The notes: a model not told the origin generated them from the letters alone. DNA of 64,000 nt from CAILZL01 sp050248275 (GCA_050248275.1 JBFWSR010000004.1:62001-126000); one strand, 5' to 3'; positions 52,096-60,609 are shown, numbered from the stretch's first letter. Numbers and translations are program-made.

Positions 52096-53043
52096 TCACG
52101 CCAGTGTTCCATCGACGGATTTGATGGCGCGAATTTCCTTGCGGGTGGCAATGAACTCCGGACGCGGTTTGATGGCGTCGCCATAAGGAGCCGTCACCCG
52201 ATTGCGGATGCTGTTGTAGACGATGAAGATGTTGGAGCGCGGCAAGGGGGAGATGTTGCTGTTCGAGCCATGCATGATGTTGCAGTCAAACAGAACGATC
52301 TTGCCGGGCTTGCCCTTGGGCGCCACGATGCCGCCGCGTTCATGGAGCAGACGCAACGACGCATGGTCCGGCACCCCGTATTCCTGACGTCGCAACGACT
52401 GTTTGTAGTGATCGTCGGGCGTGGTTCCCACGCAGCGGACATAGGATTTGTGGGAACCGGGCATCACCATCAGCGGACCATTGTATTCAGTGTTTTCGGT
52501 GAGTGCGATCGACATGCTCAGGGCGCGCATGCGTGGCATCCCGTCTTCAACATGCCAGGTTTCAAAATCGGAATGCCAGTAAAAGTCCTTGCCTGAAAAT
52601 CCCGGTTTATAGTTGAGACGTGATTGATGTACATACACTTCGTCGCCCAGCAACTGCCTGGCGCTATTCACTAACCGGCTGTCAGCCGCCAGCCGTCCGA
52701 GCAGCAGATTTTGTTCGTGAATATGAAACACTGAACGCACTTCCCGCGAGTCGCGTTCGAGAATCAGGGTTTCGGGATGGAGTTGGTCGGGCTTTTCCCG
52801 CAAACGGGCAGCTTCTGCCTGTAGCGCCGACAATTCGACTGTATTCAGCCAGTCATCCAATGTGATGTAGCCGTCGCGCTCGAAAGCGGCAAGCTGTGCA
52901 TGCGTCAGCGGACCGGAGGCATCAGCCCCGCCATGCAATACCGGATCGACTCGCTCGACGATGACGGGTTGAGAATCTATGCGGGAACGATACGGGTCAT
53001 CGTGATAACCCGAAAAACTTTTTTGCAGGTTGGTTGCAGACAT
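52096..53043 (-). CDS. ectD: Ectoine hydroxylase
   Basis: Fe(II)/2-oxoglutarate dioxygenase that turns ectoine into 5-hydroxyectoine. It is 315 residues, the family length. DPYRSRIDSQPVIVERVDPV at the N-terminus, RSVFHIHEQ, the iron ligands in FYWHSDFETWHVEDGMPRMR (HxD), and the distal His in FDCNIMHGSNSNIS are the EctD signatures, separating it from phytanoyl-CoA relatives. It is 6 bases downstream of ectC. Confidence 0.96.
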   Translation of the reverse strand: MSATNLQKSFSGYHDDPYRSRIDSQPVIVERVDPVLHGGADASGPLTHAQLAAFERDGYITLDDWLNTVELSALQAEAARLREKPDQLHPETLILERDSREVRSVFHIHEQNLLLGRLAADSRLVNSARQLLGDEVYVHQSRLNYKPGFSGKDFYWHSDFETWHVEDGMPRMRALSMSIALTENTEYNGPLMVMPGSHKSYVRCVGTTPDDHYKQSLRRQEYGVPDHASLRLLHERGGIVAPKGKPGKIVLFDCNIMHGSNSNISPLPRSNIFIVYNSIRNRVTAPYGDAIKPRPEFIATRKEIRAIKSVDGTLA

Positions 53044-53049
53044 GGCGGT

Positions 53050-53463
53050 TCAGGTGGTCTTTTCGGTTGAATGGGCGGAGCCATCATCCAGCGGATAAGC
53101 TCCGGTCTCGTCATGGATTTCCTTGCCATTCAGGGGGGGATTGAATACGCAGGCCAGCAGCAGATCGGTGTGCGCACGCAGAACATGCTCATCGTGTTTA
53201 TCCAGCACATAGATGGTGCCCGGCACGACCGGATGGCGTTTGCCATCCTCCGTGGTTTCCACTTCGCCACGACCTGCGATGCAGTAAACCGATTCCAGGT
53301 GGTGGCGATAACGCATGGGCGTGCGCGTACCGGCATAGATGGTGGTGATGTGAAATGAGAAGCCCATGCCGTCGTTTTTCAATATCAGGCGGGTGCTTTC
53401 CCAGTTGTCCGTGACGACACGGCGCGCAGTTTGGCGGGCTTCGCCCAGAGTACGTACGATCAT
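53050..53463 (-). CDS. ectC: L-ectoine synthase
   Basis: Cupin enzyme that cyclises N-gamma-acetyl-diaminobutyrate to ectoine, the last step. It is 137 residues. MIVRTLGEARQTARRVVTDNWESTR, GFSFHITTIYAGT, YCIAGRGEVE and LLACVFNPPLNGKEIHDE(T)GAYPL match EctC. It is 2 bases from ectB and 6 from ectD, so all are one message. Confidence 0.97.
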   Translation of the reverse strand: MIVRTLGEARQTARRVVTDNWESTRLILKNDGMGFSFHITTIYAGTRTPMRYRHHLESVYCIAGRGEVETTEDGKRHPVVPGTIYVLDKHDEHVLRAHTDLLLACVFNPPLNGKEIHDETGAYPLDDGSAHSTEKTT

Positions 53464-53465
53464 GT

Positions 53466-54797
53466 TTATTGACCTGTCTTTTTCCGGGCCGGACTGTCGG
53501 CGGCTTCGGCAAGCATGACTTCACTGACGCAGTCGGCAACGATATTGATGCCCAGCGCCAGATCCTTTTCACTGATGGTCAGAGGGCAGAGAAACTTGAG
53601 CACTTCGTCATGCGGACCGCTGGTTTCAATGATCAGCCCCCGGCTGAAGGCGGCTTTGCTGATGGCATTGCCGAAGCCATGATTGGCGAATGCCAGACCC
53701 AGCATCATGCCGCGGCCCTTCACCTGTATTTGACCGGGGAAGGATCGGCAAATGGCCTCCAGACCTGCTTTCAACAATTCGCCTTTGTGTTGCACTTCCC
53801 TAGCGAAACTGTCATCCGCCCAGAAATGATTCAGGACATGCGCAGCAGTGACGAATGCATGATTGTTGCCGCGGAAAGTACCGTTGTGTTCGCCGGGCGA
53901 CCAGATATCGAGGTCGCGCCGGATAAGAGTGATGGCGAAAGGCAGCCCCATGCCGCTCAAGGATTTTGACAACGTGACAAAGTCAGGCTGGATGCCGGCG
54001 GATTCAAAGCTGAAGAAAGCTCCTGTTCGTCCGCAGCCTGCCTGAATGTCATCGACGATCAGCAGAATCTTGCGTCGCTGGCAAATGCTCTGCAGTTTCT
54101 GTAACCAGGCACTGCTGGCGACATTGAGTCCGCCTTCGCCCTGAACGGTTTCCACGATGACGGCGGCGGGGGTGTCGATGCCGCTGCTGGGATCGTCCAG
54201 CGTTTTTTCGAAATAGTCGAGCGTATCGACGCCAGTGCCCATGTAGCCGTCATAGGGCATGCGAATCATGCCTGACAAAGGCAGTCCGGCACCGCCGCGA
54301 TGATGTGCATTGCCGGTCATGGCCAGCGCGCCCAATGTCACGCCATGAAAGCCGTTGGTGAAACAGACGACGGGATGTCTGCCTGTTACCTTGCGTGCCA
54401 GTTTCAGCGCGGCTTCAACGCTGTTGGTGCCGGTGGGTCCGGTGAATTGCGCCACATAGGACAGCTTTCGAGGTTTTAAAATCCGGCTTTCCAGCGCTTC
54501 GAGAAAATCCGCTTTGGCGCTGGTATGCAAGTCGAGGCTGTGGGTGATGCCTTGTTGCTGGAGGTAATTCACCAGGGCTTTGAGCAATACCGGATGATTG
54601 TGTCCGTAATTCAAGCTGCCGGCACCCGCGAGAAAATCCAGGTAGGCATTGCCGCGTTCGTCATAAATACGCACGCCATCGGCGCGCGCGAATACGACCG
54701 GGAAATTGCGCGCATAACTTCTGACCCTGGATTCCTGCTTGGCAAAGACGGCGGCACGTCCCGGGAGTGCGTGCAAGTTGTGGCTGACAATGGTCAT
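53466..54797 (-). CDS. ectB: Diaminobutyrate-2-oxoglutarate transaminase
   Basis: PLP enzyme making L-2,4-diaminobutyrate from aspartate semialdehyde. It is 443 residues. DFLAGAGSLNYGHNHP, TGPTGTNSVEAALKLARKVTG, GFHGVTLGALAMTGN, IVDDIQAGCGRTGAFFSFE and the PLP lysine in FVTLSKSLSGMGLP are diagnostic of EctB. A GGGGGA ribosome site precedes the ATG. No ect-specific aspartokinase gene is attached. Confidence 0.97.
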   Translation of the reverse strand: MTIVSHNLHALPGRAAVFAKQESRVRSYARNFPVVFARADGVRIYDERGNAYLDFLAGAGSLNYGHNHPVLLKALVNYLQQQGITHSLDLHTSAKADFLEALESRILKPRKLSYVAQFTGPTGTNSVEAALKLARKVTGRHPVVCFTNGFHGVTLGALAMTGNAHHRGGAGLPLSGMIRMPYDGYMGTGVDTLDYFEKTLDDPSSGIDTPAAVIVETVQGEGGLNVASSAWLQKLQSICQRRKILLIVDDIQAGCGRTGAFFSFESAGIQPDFVTLSKSLSGMGLPFAITLIRRDLDIWSPGEHNGTFRGNNHAFVTAAHVLNHFWADDSFAREVQHKGELLKAGLEAICRSFPGQIQVKGRGMMLGLAFANHGFGNAISKAAFSRGLIIETSGPHDEVLKFLCPLTISEKDLALGINIVADCVSEVMLAEAADSPARKKTGQ

Positions 54798-54857
54798 TGA
54801 GTTTCCCCCAATTGTTGAGAAGGCAGAGCGTGGTGCTGCGCAGCGAGAGCGGCGCGG

Positions 54858-55406
54858 CTATGCGATGGATGCGGTAGCGGCCGGGGAAGATGCAAATGGG
54901 CCGACTGTCACCAGCATTTCCGTGTCATGCCGGTCGGCAAAGTGTTGTTTCCGGTCGAACAGGACCCGGCTTTTGATTCCGGTATCCAGTACTCGCGCCA
55001 GGGAACCGAACAATGCCCAGGACGCCAGGTTGCCGGGAGTGATGGTGGTCTGCAGATGGCTGACTCCTTCACACGCGGGACGTTTCAATAACGATTGCAG
55101 CATGGACCGGGCCAGTCCCGTACCACGGGCTTCAGATGCGACTGCGATTTGCCAAATGAAGAGAGTGTGCGGTTGGTCCGGACTGACAAAGCCCGATACA
55201 AACCCCAGCAGGCGCTCGTCGGCTTCGGCAATGACACAGGTGCCGGAAAACAATGAGCATTGCAGCAGATTGCAGTACATTGAGTTCATATCCAGCGGTG
55301 GACAGCGCGCGATCAGTTCATGCACCCGGACGCCGTCCGCTGTTGACGGTGTGCGCAGATGAATGTTGTCACTGGCAGTGGTTTGCGGTTGAAAGAAACG
55401 TTGCAT
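54858..55406 (-). CDS. ectA: L-2,4-diaminobutyrate acetyltransferase
   Basis: GNAT-family enzyme acetylating diaminobutyrate at the gamma nitrogen. It is 182 residues. LRTPSTADGVRVHELIARCPPLD, NSMYCNLLQCSLFSGTCV, and VASEARGTGLARSMLQSLL (the acetyl-CoA loop) are EctA hallmarks. It is the first gene of ectA-B-C-D-symporter. A near-consensus promoter with a palindrome in its spacer lies 62-89 bases upstream of the start. Confidence 0.96.
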   Translation of the reverse strand: MQRFFQPQTTASDNIHLRTPSTADGVRVHELIARCPPLDMNSMYCNLLQCSLFSGTCVIAEADERLLGFVSGFVSPDQPHTLFIWQIAVASEARGTGLARSMLQSLLKRPACEGVSHLQTTITPGNLASWALFGSLARVLDTGIKSRVLFDRKQHFADRHDTEMLVTVGPFASSPAATASIA

Positions 55407-55467
55407 GTATGTGCGTGGAAATTGCCAATCCCAGATATTTAGATGATCGAAGTAATTTTCGAGGGCG

Positions 55468-55495
55468 ATGATAGGTTAACATCCCGATGTGTCAA
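55468..55495 (-). promoter_or_regulatory. Sigma-70 promoter of ectA
   Basis: On the minus strand: TTGACA (55495-55490), a 16-base spacer, TATCAT (55473-55468). The -35 is perfect. The start site would be near 55461, giving a leader of about 55 bases. Confidence 0.7.
55479..55490. promoter_or_regulatory. Palindrome inside the ectA promoter, likely EctR operator
   Basis: ACATCCCGATGT is an exact 5-2-5 inverted repeat lying between the -35 and -10 of ectA and touching the -35. Wider imperfect arms GGTT (55474-55477) and AACC (55494-55497) extend it to 24 bases. The divergent MarR gene is the obvious binder. Confidence 0.55.
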
Positions 55496-55657
55496 CCAAT
55501 CATTCTGTTTATTTGTTTTATTTCAATGAGTTGTTTTTATTTTTTGGTGTTTTATGATTGGTTGCATAGTTAGATGTACGAATAATATGCGCTCGATTTC
55601 AGGCATGGGAGTAATTGTCAGAGGGCAGCCGCAGGGTGAATTGTTGTCAGGAATGTG

Positions 55658-56173
55658 ATGGTGACAATGAGCATCGAAGAACAGGTCTTGACCGAGTTGC
55701 GGCGCATCATTCGCGCCACGCAGATCAATGCCAAGACGCTGGCGACCCACAGCCAGTTGACAGTCTCGCAATTGATGGTGCTGCAGTTACTCAAGGGCGG
55801 GGGTGAGCTCACGCCACGGCAGATTGCCCAGCATGTCAATCTCACCCAGGCGACGGTCACGTCACTGCTTGACCGGCTGGAAGAGCGCAGCCTGATCTCG
55901 AGGCGTCGCAGCAGCGAAGACAAACGGCGTTTCCATGTCACTCTGACTGCAGAGGGCGCGAATCAGCTGGCGCGGGCGCCGCAAACCCTGCATAACCGCT
56001 TCATGAGTCATTTCAGCAGCCTGCAAAGCTGGGAACAGACTCATATCCTGTCCGCCTTGCAGCGGATCGCGCATTTGCTGGATGTCGCTTCGGTGGATGC
56101 TTCGCCGGTGCTGGATGTGGGCTCGCTGGATCGAACCGTGGATCACGCCGCACGCGAGCCGGATGAAACCTGA
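55658..56173 (+). CDS. ectR: MarR-family regulator EctR
   Basis: A 171-residue winged-helix repressor divergent from ectA. SIEEQVLTELRRIIRATQINAKTL is close to the N-terminus of known EctR proteins, which repress ect genes in methylotrophs and halophiles. The recognition region reads LTPRQIAQHVNLTQATVTSLLDRLEERSLISRRRSSEDKRR. The ATG at 55658 follows AGGAA; a GTG one codon earlier is possible. TTGCAT (55562-55567) and TAATAT (55583-55588), spacer 15, may be its promoter. The 250-base gap to ectA is very T-rich between 55510 and 55560. Confidence 0.9.
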   Translation: MVTMSIEEQVLTELRRIIRATQINAKTLATHSQLTVSQLMVLQLLKGGGELTPRQIAQHVNLTQATVTSLLDRLEERSLISRRRSSEDKRRFHVTLTAEGANQLARAPQTLHNRFMSHFSSLQSWEQTHILSALQRIAHLLDVASVDASPVLDVGSLDRTVDHAAREPDET

Positions 56174-56264
56174 AAACGCATACAGGACTGTCGTTACGCC
56201 GCTCGCACAGCGCGGTCATCAGGCAATGCCGCCCTGATTTCAGATTTGGATGAGGATCACTTGG

Positions 56265-57092
56265 TTACCGTAAATCCGCCGGCAAGTGCGGCGCAATGAC
56301 TTCCAGCAGCGCTGTATGAATCTTGGGGGCACCGGCAAGGATATGGCCTTCGTGCTGATATTCCGCACCGCTCAAGGTACTGACGATGCCACCGGCTTCG
56401 GTGATCATCAACATGCCGGCAGCGGTATCCCAGGGCGCCAGGCCCAGTTCCCAGAAACCATCCAGACGACCGGCAGCCACATAGGCCAGATCCAGTGAGG
56501 CGGCGCCGGGGCGGCGAAGGCCAGCGGCTTTTTGCGTGAGATCCTTGAGCATGGCCATGTAGGCATCAAGCCATTGCATGTTGGCGCGATAGGGGAAGCC
56601 GGTGCCTATCAAAGCGCCTTCCAGGGTGGTCTGTTTGGTGACGCGAATGCGGCGGTCATCCAGTTTGGCGCCGTCGCCGCGGGCGGCGGTGAACAGTTCC
56701 TGACGCAGTGGGTCGTAAATGACGCCGCATTCGATGCGGCCGCGTTTTTGCAAAGCGATGGACACTGCGAACTGTGGAAAGCCGTGAATGAAGTTGGTGG
56801 TGCCATCCAGCGGATCGATGATCCAGACGAACTCGTCGTGGCCGTCGCTGTTCTTGTTGCCATGCTTGCTGTCGGTACGGCCGCTTTCCTCGGCCAGAAT
56901 GCCGTGATCGGGAAAGCTCATGCGGATGGTTTCGATGATGTCGGCTTCGGCGCGCAGATCGACTTCGGTGACGAAGTCATTGATATCCTTGCGGCGTACT
57001 TCCAGTTGGTGCAGCTTGTTCATGCTGCGCAGAATCATGTCACCGGCACGACGCGCGGCGCGGATACCAATGTTGAGCATGGGGTGCTGCAT
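56265..57092 (-). CDS. suhB: Inositol-1-monophosphatase SuhB
   Basis: Mg-dependent phosphatase; in enterics it also joins the rRNA antitermination complex. It is 275 residues. AEESG, IDPLDGTTNFIHGFP (metal site 1) and PWDTAAGMLMITEAGG (metal site 2) are intact. The start at 57092 (MQHPMLN) matches the family; five codons upstream another ATG is possible. The suhB/trmJ divergent pair is conserved in gammaproteobacteria. Confidence 0.95.
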   Translation of the reverse strand: MQHPMLNIGIRAARRAGDMILRSMNKLHQLEVRRKDINDFVTEVDLRAEADIIETIRMSFPDHGILAEESGRTDSKHGNKNSDGHDEFVWIIDPLDGTTNFIHGFPQFAVSIALQKRGRIECGVIYDPLRQELFTAARGDGAKLDDRRIRVTKQTTLEGALIGTGFPYRANMQWLDAYMAMLKDLTQKAAGLRRPGAASLDLAYVAAGRLDGFWELGLAPWDTAAGMLMITEAGGIVSTLSGAEYQHEGHILAGAPKIHTALLEVIAPHLPADLR

Positions 57093-57245
57093 GTCATACC
57101 TCTGCATGAGACCTGTGCAAGACAGGCGGGACCAACTGAAGGTAAAGAGCGCGGGTGCGAGCCGACAGGGCTGGGCACCCGGAAAAGGGCGGCTAGAATA
57201 GCAGCCGATAACAGTTTGTCACGTCCATTTTGTACAGTAGTTCCC

Positions 57246-57992
57246 ATGACCGAGCTCAGTCTGCCCATTCGCATTGTGTTGGTGGCAACCAGTCACCCCG
57301 GCAACATCGGTGCGGTGGCGCGCGCCATGAAAAACATGGGACTACGTGAACTGCATCTGGTATGTCCACAGCAGTTTCCTCATCCCGAAGCCGCGGCGCG
57401 CGCCTCCGGCGCCGATGACCTGCTGGATCAGGCGGTGGTGCATGCCGATCTGCAATCGGCGGTTGCGGATTGCGGCTTGGTGATCGGCACCAGCGCGCGG
57501 CAACGACATATTCCGTTTGTGCCGGTAGAACCGCGCGAGTGTGCACAGGAAGTGGTCAGGCATGCGCAGGCAGGCGATGCCGTAGCGCTGGTGTTTGGCG
57601 CCGAGCGTACCGGACTGACCAATACCGAACTGGCGCTGTGCGGCATGCTGGTCACCATTCCCACCAGCGATGCGTACAGCTCGCTCAACATCGCCATGGC
57701 AGTGCAGATCATCGTCTATGAATTGCGTTTGGCGGCGCGTGATGCAAGACCCGTGGTCGAGCGCGAGGACCCGCTGGCGACGCAGCTGGATATGGAGCGT
57801 TTTTATCAACATCTGGAGGCGGTGCTGGCGGGCACGCAGTTTCGCGATCACACCGCCAGCGGCCATCTGATGGCGCGGGTGCGGCGCCTGTTCAATCGCG
57901 CGCAGGTCGATCAGAACGAAATGCGCATTCTGCGTGGCATTCTCACTGCCGTGCAGGAATCCCGTGCCGCGACCACCATGGTGAAATCATGA
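57246..57992 (+). CDS. trmJ: tRNA (cytidine/uridine-2'-O-)-methyltransferase TrmJ
   Basis: SPOUT methylase acting on position 32 of tRNAs. It is 248 residues. IRIVLVATSHPGNIGAVARAMKNMG, LVFGAERTGLTNTEL and IPTSDAYSSLNIAMAVQ(I) form the knotted SAM site; the C-terminal tail QNEMRILRGILTAVQ is typical. TAGAAT (57194-57199) may be its -10. The stop overlaps the desulfurase start as ATGA. Confidence 0.94.
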   Translation: MTELSLPIRIVLVATSHPGNIGAVARAMKNMGLRELHLVCPQQFPHPEAAARASGADDLLDQAVVHADLQSAVADCGLVIGTSARQRHIPFVPVEPRECAQEVVRHAQAGDAVALVFGAERTGLTNTELALCGMLVTIPTSDAYSSLNIAMAVQIIVYELRLAARDARPVVEREDPLATQLDMERFYQHLEAVLAGTQFRDHTASGHLMARVRRLFNRAQVDQNEMRILRGILTAVQESRAATTMVKS

Positions 57993-59152
57993 CTGTGTAT
58001 CTGGATTACGCCGCCAGCACGCCGGTCGATCCGCGGGTGGCGGCGCGCATGGCCGAGTGTTTGACCATGCCGGAACTGCAAGGCAATCCGGCTTCGCTGA
58101 CGCATGCATATGGCCGCCAGCCGCGCGAGCTGATTGAACAGGCGCGGGTGCAGCTGGCACAGGCGTTAGGAGCCACGCCGGCCAGCATCGTCTGGACTTC
58201 CGGCGCCACCGAGTCGGACAACCTGGCCCTGTTCGGCGTGGCCAGGTTTCATGCTGATCGCGGCAGGCACATCATTTCGGCGCGCACCGAACACAAGGCC
58301 GTGCTGGAACCGCTCAAACGCCTGGAAAAACAGGGCTTCAAATTGACCTATCTGAAGCCCGACGGGCAGGGCATCGTACAGCCCGAGCAAGTGCATGCGG
58401 CCATCACGCCTGAAACCATGCTGGTATCGCTGATGCACGTCAACAATGAAACAGGCGTGATTCAGGATATCGCGGCTTTCGGACAAATATGTCGTGAGCG
58501 AGGCGTGCTGTTTCATGTGGATGCGGCACAAAGCGCCGGACGTCTGGCGATCGACGTACAGCAGATGGGGGTCGATCTGCTGTCCTGTACGGCGCACAAA
58601 ATTTATGGTCCCAAGGGCATCGGCGCGCTGTATGTGCGTCGCCAGCCCATGTTGGGCATCGAACCCATGATCATCGGTGGCGGACATGAGTTCGGTTTGC
58701 GCGCCGGCACGCTGGCGACACATCAGATCGTCGGTTTCGGACTGGCCATGCAATTGGCGGTCGCGGAGCGGGATGCGGACAACACCCACATTCAGGCGTT
58801 GCGGGAACGATTGTGGCAGGGCCTGCAGGCAATGGGACGCGTCGAACTCAATGGGCATGTCACGCAGCGCGTTTCCGGCATCCTGAACGTCGCCTTTCAT
58901 GGTGTGGAGGGCGAAAGCCTGTTGTTCGCCCTGCAGGAGCTGGCGATCTCGGCAGGGGCGGCCTGTTCCACCGGCTCGGATGAAGCTTCGTATGTGCTGC
59001 GTGCGCTGGGTCGCAGCGATCAACTGGCGCAGAGCTCCTTGCGGTTCAGTCTGGGCCGGTTCAGCACGGCCGAAGAAATTGACACGGCATTGCAGATCAT
59101 TGGCCATGAACTGCCGCGCCTGCGCGCTCTGGCGCCGCAAGAACTGACATGA
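57989..59152 (+). CDS. iscS: Cysteine desulfurase (IscS/NifS family)
   Basis: PLP enzyme that takes sulfur from cysteine for Fe-S clusters and tRNA thiolation. It is 387 residues. YLDYAASTPVDPRV, TSGATESDNLAL, EHKAVLEPL, the PLP lysine in CTAHKIYGPKGIGALYV, and the mobile-loop Cys in SAGAACSTGSDEAS are present. It shares an ATGA overlap with trmJ upstream and with the IscU-like gene downstream. No iscR precedes it, so the usual Fe-S feedback repressor is not in this locus. Confidence 0.93.
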   Translation: MTVYLDYAASTPVDPRVAARMAECLTMPELQGNPASLTHAYGRQPRELIEQARVQLAQALGATPASIVWTSGATESDNLALFGVARFHADRGRHIISARTEHKAVLEPLKRLEKQGFKLTYLKPDGQGIVQPEQVHAAITPETMLVSLMHVNNETGVIQDIAAFGQICRERGVLFHVDAAQSAGRLAIDVQQMGVDLLSCTAHKIYGPKGIGALYVRRQPMLGIEPMIIGGGHEFGLRAGTLATHQIVGFGLAMQLAVAERDADNTHIQALRERLWQGLQAMGRVELNGHVTQRVSGILNVAFHGVEGESLLFALQELAISAGAACSTGSDEASYVLRALGRSDQLAQSSLRFSLGRFSTAEEIDTALQIIGHELPRLRALAPQELT

Positions 59153-59568
59153 CCGCAGCAGCGATCAATGTGGTCGGGGAGTTTGAATATTCTCCTCGTG
59201 TACGGCAGTTGTTTGCGCATCTGATGCATGCCGGTTCGTTGCCGTCGCAACCAGGGATGCTTGTTGCGCAGGCGGGCACCATTGCCCAGGGCGCGAGCGT
59301 CCGCCTGTGGTTGCAGGAACAACAGGAGCGGGTGCTGACGGCGCGTTATCAGGCCTATGGCTGTCCGCATTTTCTGGCGGCCTGTGAATCGCTGGCATCC
59401 TGGCTGGAAGGGCGCAGCCGCGCCGAGCTCGATCAATGGCAATGGCGTGTACTGGAAGTCGAGTTACAGATGCCGGCCAGCAAGCGGACGCGCCTGCTGT
59501 TGCTGGAAGATGTGTTGCAGCAGCTCAGGACAGACTGGGATCGAACGCGTTCACAGGCCCTGGTGTGA
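59149..59568 (+). CDS. Degenerate IscU-like protein
   Basis: A 139-residue protein coupled to iscS by an ATGA overlap. It aligns with the NifU-N/IscU scaffold over its whole length: GTIAQGASVRLWLQ matches the GAPACGDVMKLQI segment but with Gln47 for the first ligand Cys and Ala49 for the ligand Asp; YGCPHFLAACESLASWLEG matches the YGCGSAIASSS region and keeps Cys72; KRTRLLLLEDVL matches VHCSILAEDAI with Arg115 for the third Cys. Only one of three cluster ligands survives, so a standard 2Fe-2S scaffold role is unlikely. It may modulate the desulfurase. Confidence 0.75.
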   Translation: MTAAAINVVGEFEYSPRVRQLFAHLMHAGSLPSQPGMLVAQAGTIAQGASVRLWLQEQQERVLTARYQAYGCPHFLAACESLASWLEGRSRAELDQWQWRVLEVELQMPASKRTRLLLLEDVLQQLRTDWDRTRSQALV

Positions 59569-59654
59569 ACGCCGAGGTTGCGATATGACGGAATCAGTAG
59601 TAAGAGTAGCGGCAGGTATTCCATCACTGGCATGTCGCTTCAGATCAACCCGCT

Positions 59655-59978
59655 ATGTCCATTTTGCTGACCGCCGCCGCTGCTGACCGTATCAAGAATT
59701 TCCTGAATCACCGTGGGCATGGTGTGGGTTTGCGGCTGGGTATCAAAAAGACCGGTTGTTCGGGCTTTGCCTATGTGGTCAATTATGCTGATGAGATCAA
59801 GGATGTCGACGTCGTGTTTGAGCAACAGGGTGTCAAGGTGATCGTGGACAAGGACAGCCTTGGCTATATCGACGGTACCGAAGTGGATTTCGTACGGCAG
59901 GGGCTGAATGAAGCTTTCAAGTTCCGCAATCCCAATGTGAAAGGGGAATGCGGCTGCGGCGAGAGCTTTACGGTCTGA
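59655..59978 (+). CDS. iscA: IscA-like iron-sulfur carrier
   Basis: A 107-residue A-type carrier. GLRLGIKKTGCSGFAYVVNYAD and the C-terminal GECGCGESFTV supply the three conserved cysteines. It lies 86 bases after the IscU-like gene. hscB, hscA and fdx, which follow iscA in the complete operon, are missing; the next gene is ndk. It could also be called ErpA- or SufA-like; gene order favours IscA. Confidence 0.9.
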   Translation: MSILLTAAAADRIKNFLNHRGHGVGLRLGIKKTGCSGFAYVVNYADEIKDVDVVFEQQGVKVIVDKDSLGYIDGTEVDFVRQGLNEAFKFRNPNVKGECGCGESFTV

Positions 59979-60035
59979 GCGCCTCTGCAGGTTTGCCCGG
60001 TAACGATTTCTAAACCCTCGTTTCAGCTCATTTTC

Positions 60036-60064
60036 TTGCTGGTATCCGGTTCGGCCGGTACACT
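60036..60064 (+). promoter_or_regulatory. Candidate sigma-70 promoter of ndk
   Basis: TTGCTG (60036-60041), 17-base spacer, TACACT (60059-60064), about 100 bases before ndk. Confidence 0.5.
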
Positions 60065-60083
60065 CCGCGCCTCCCATTCGCTG

Positions 60084-60109
60084 CCGCCAGACATTTGCAG
60101 GTCTGACGG
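60084..60109 (+). promoter_or_regulatory. Hairpin in the ndk leader, attenuator-like
   Basis: CCGCCAGAC (60084-60092) pairs with GTCTGACGG (60101-60109) with one C-A mismatch and an 8-base loop, followed by a T-rich TCTTTATCTATT. It lies downstream of the proposed ndk promoter. Confidence 0.35.
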
Positions 60110-60165
60110 TCTTTATCTATTGGTTGCAACATTCAAGATTGGCTCTCAGGCCCGAGGTTGATTTC

Positions 60166-60594
60166 ATGGCGATTGAACGTACTTTTTCGATTGTTAAACC
60201 CGATGGTGTCCGCAAGAACCTGATCGGCGCTGTTCTGCAGCGCTTTGAACAGGCCGGTTTGCGTATCATTGCCGCGCGCATGGTCAACCTGAGCCAGGCA
60301 CAGGCTGAAGGCTTTTATGCCGTGCATCGTGAACGGCCGTTCTTCAAGGACCTGGTCAAGTACATGACTTCAGGTCCAGTGGTCATCCAGGTGCTGGAAG
60401 GCGAAAACGCCGTTGCCAGAAATCGCGAACTGATGGGCGCTACCGATCCGAAGAAGGCTGCGCCGGGCACCATTCGCGCGGATTTCGCCAGCAGCATCGA
60501 AGAAAATGTGGTGCATGGCTCCGACAGCCAGGAAAACGCTGCGATTGAAATTGCATTCTTTTTCGCCGGTTCCGATCTGTGTCCGCGCGTTTGA
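60166..60594 (+). CDS. ndk: Nucleoside diphosphate kinase
   Basis: Balances NTP pools by phosphate exchange through a histidine intermediate. It is 142 residues. MAIERTFSIVKPDGVRKNLIG, the ATP-binding ARNRELMGATDPKKAAPGTIR, and the phospho-His in NVVHGSDSQENA are intact. The family start at 60166 is preferred over a frame opening at 60124. Order ndk-rlmN-pilW-rodZ matches pseudomonads. Confidence 0.97.
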   Translation: MAIERTFSIVKPDGVRKNLIGAVLQRFEQAGLRIIAARMVNLSQAQAEGFYAVHRERPFFKDLVKYMTSGPVVIQVLEGENAVARNRELMGATDPKKAAPGTIRADFASSIEENVVHGSDSQENAAIEIAFFFAGSDLCPRV

Positions 60595-60609
60595 GCAGCA
60601 TCTGACTGC

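Noticed and set aside
56532..57245. Upstream extension of the trmJ frame over suhB
   Set aside because: It runs antisense through suhB; the SPOUT domain begins just after the ATG at 57246.
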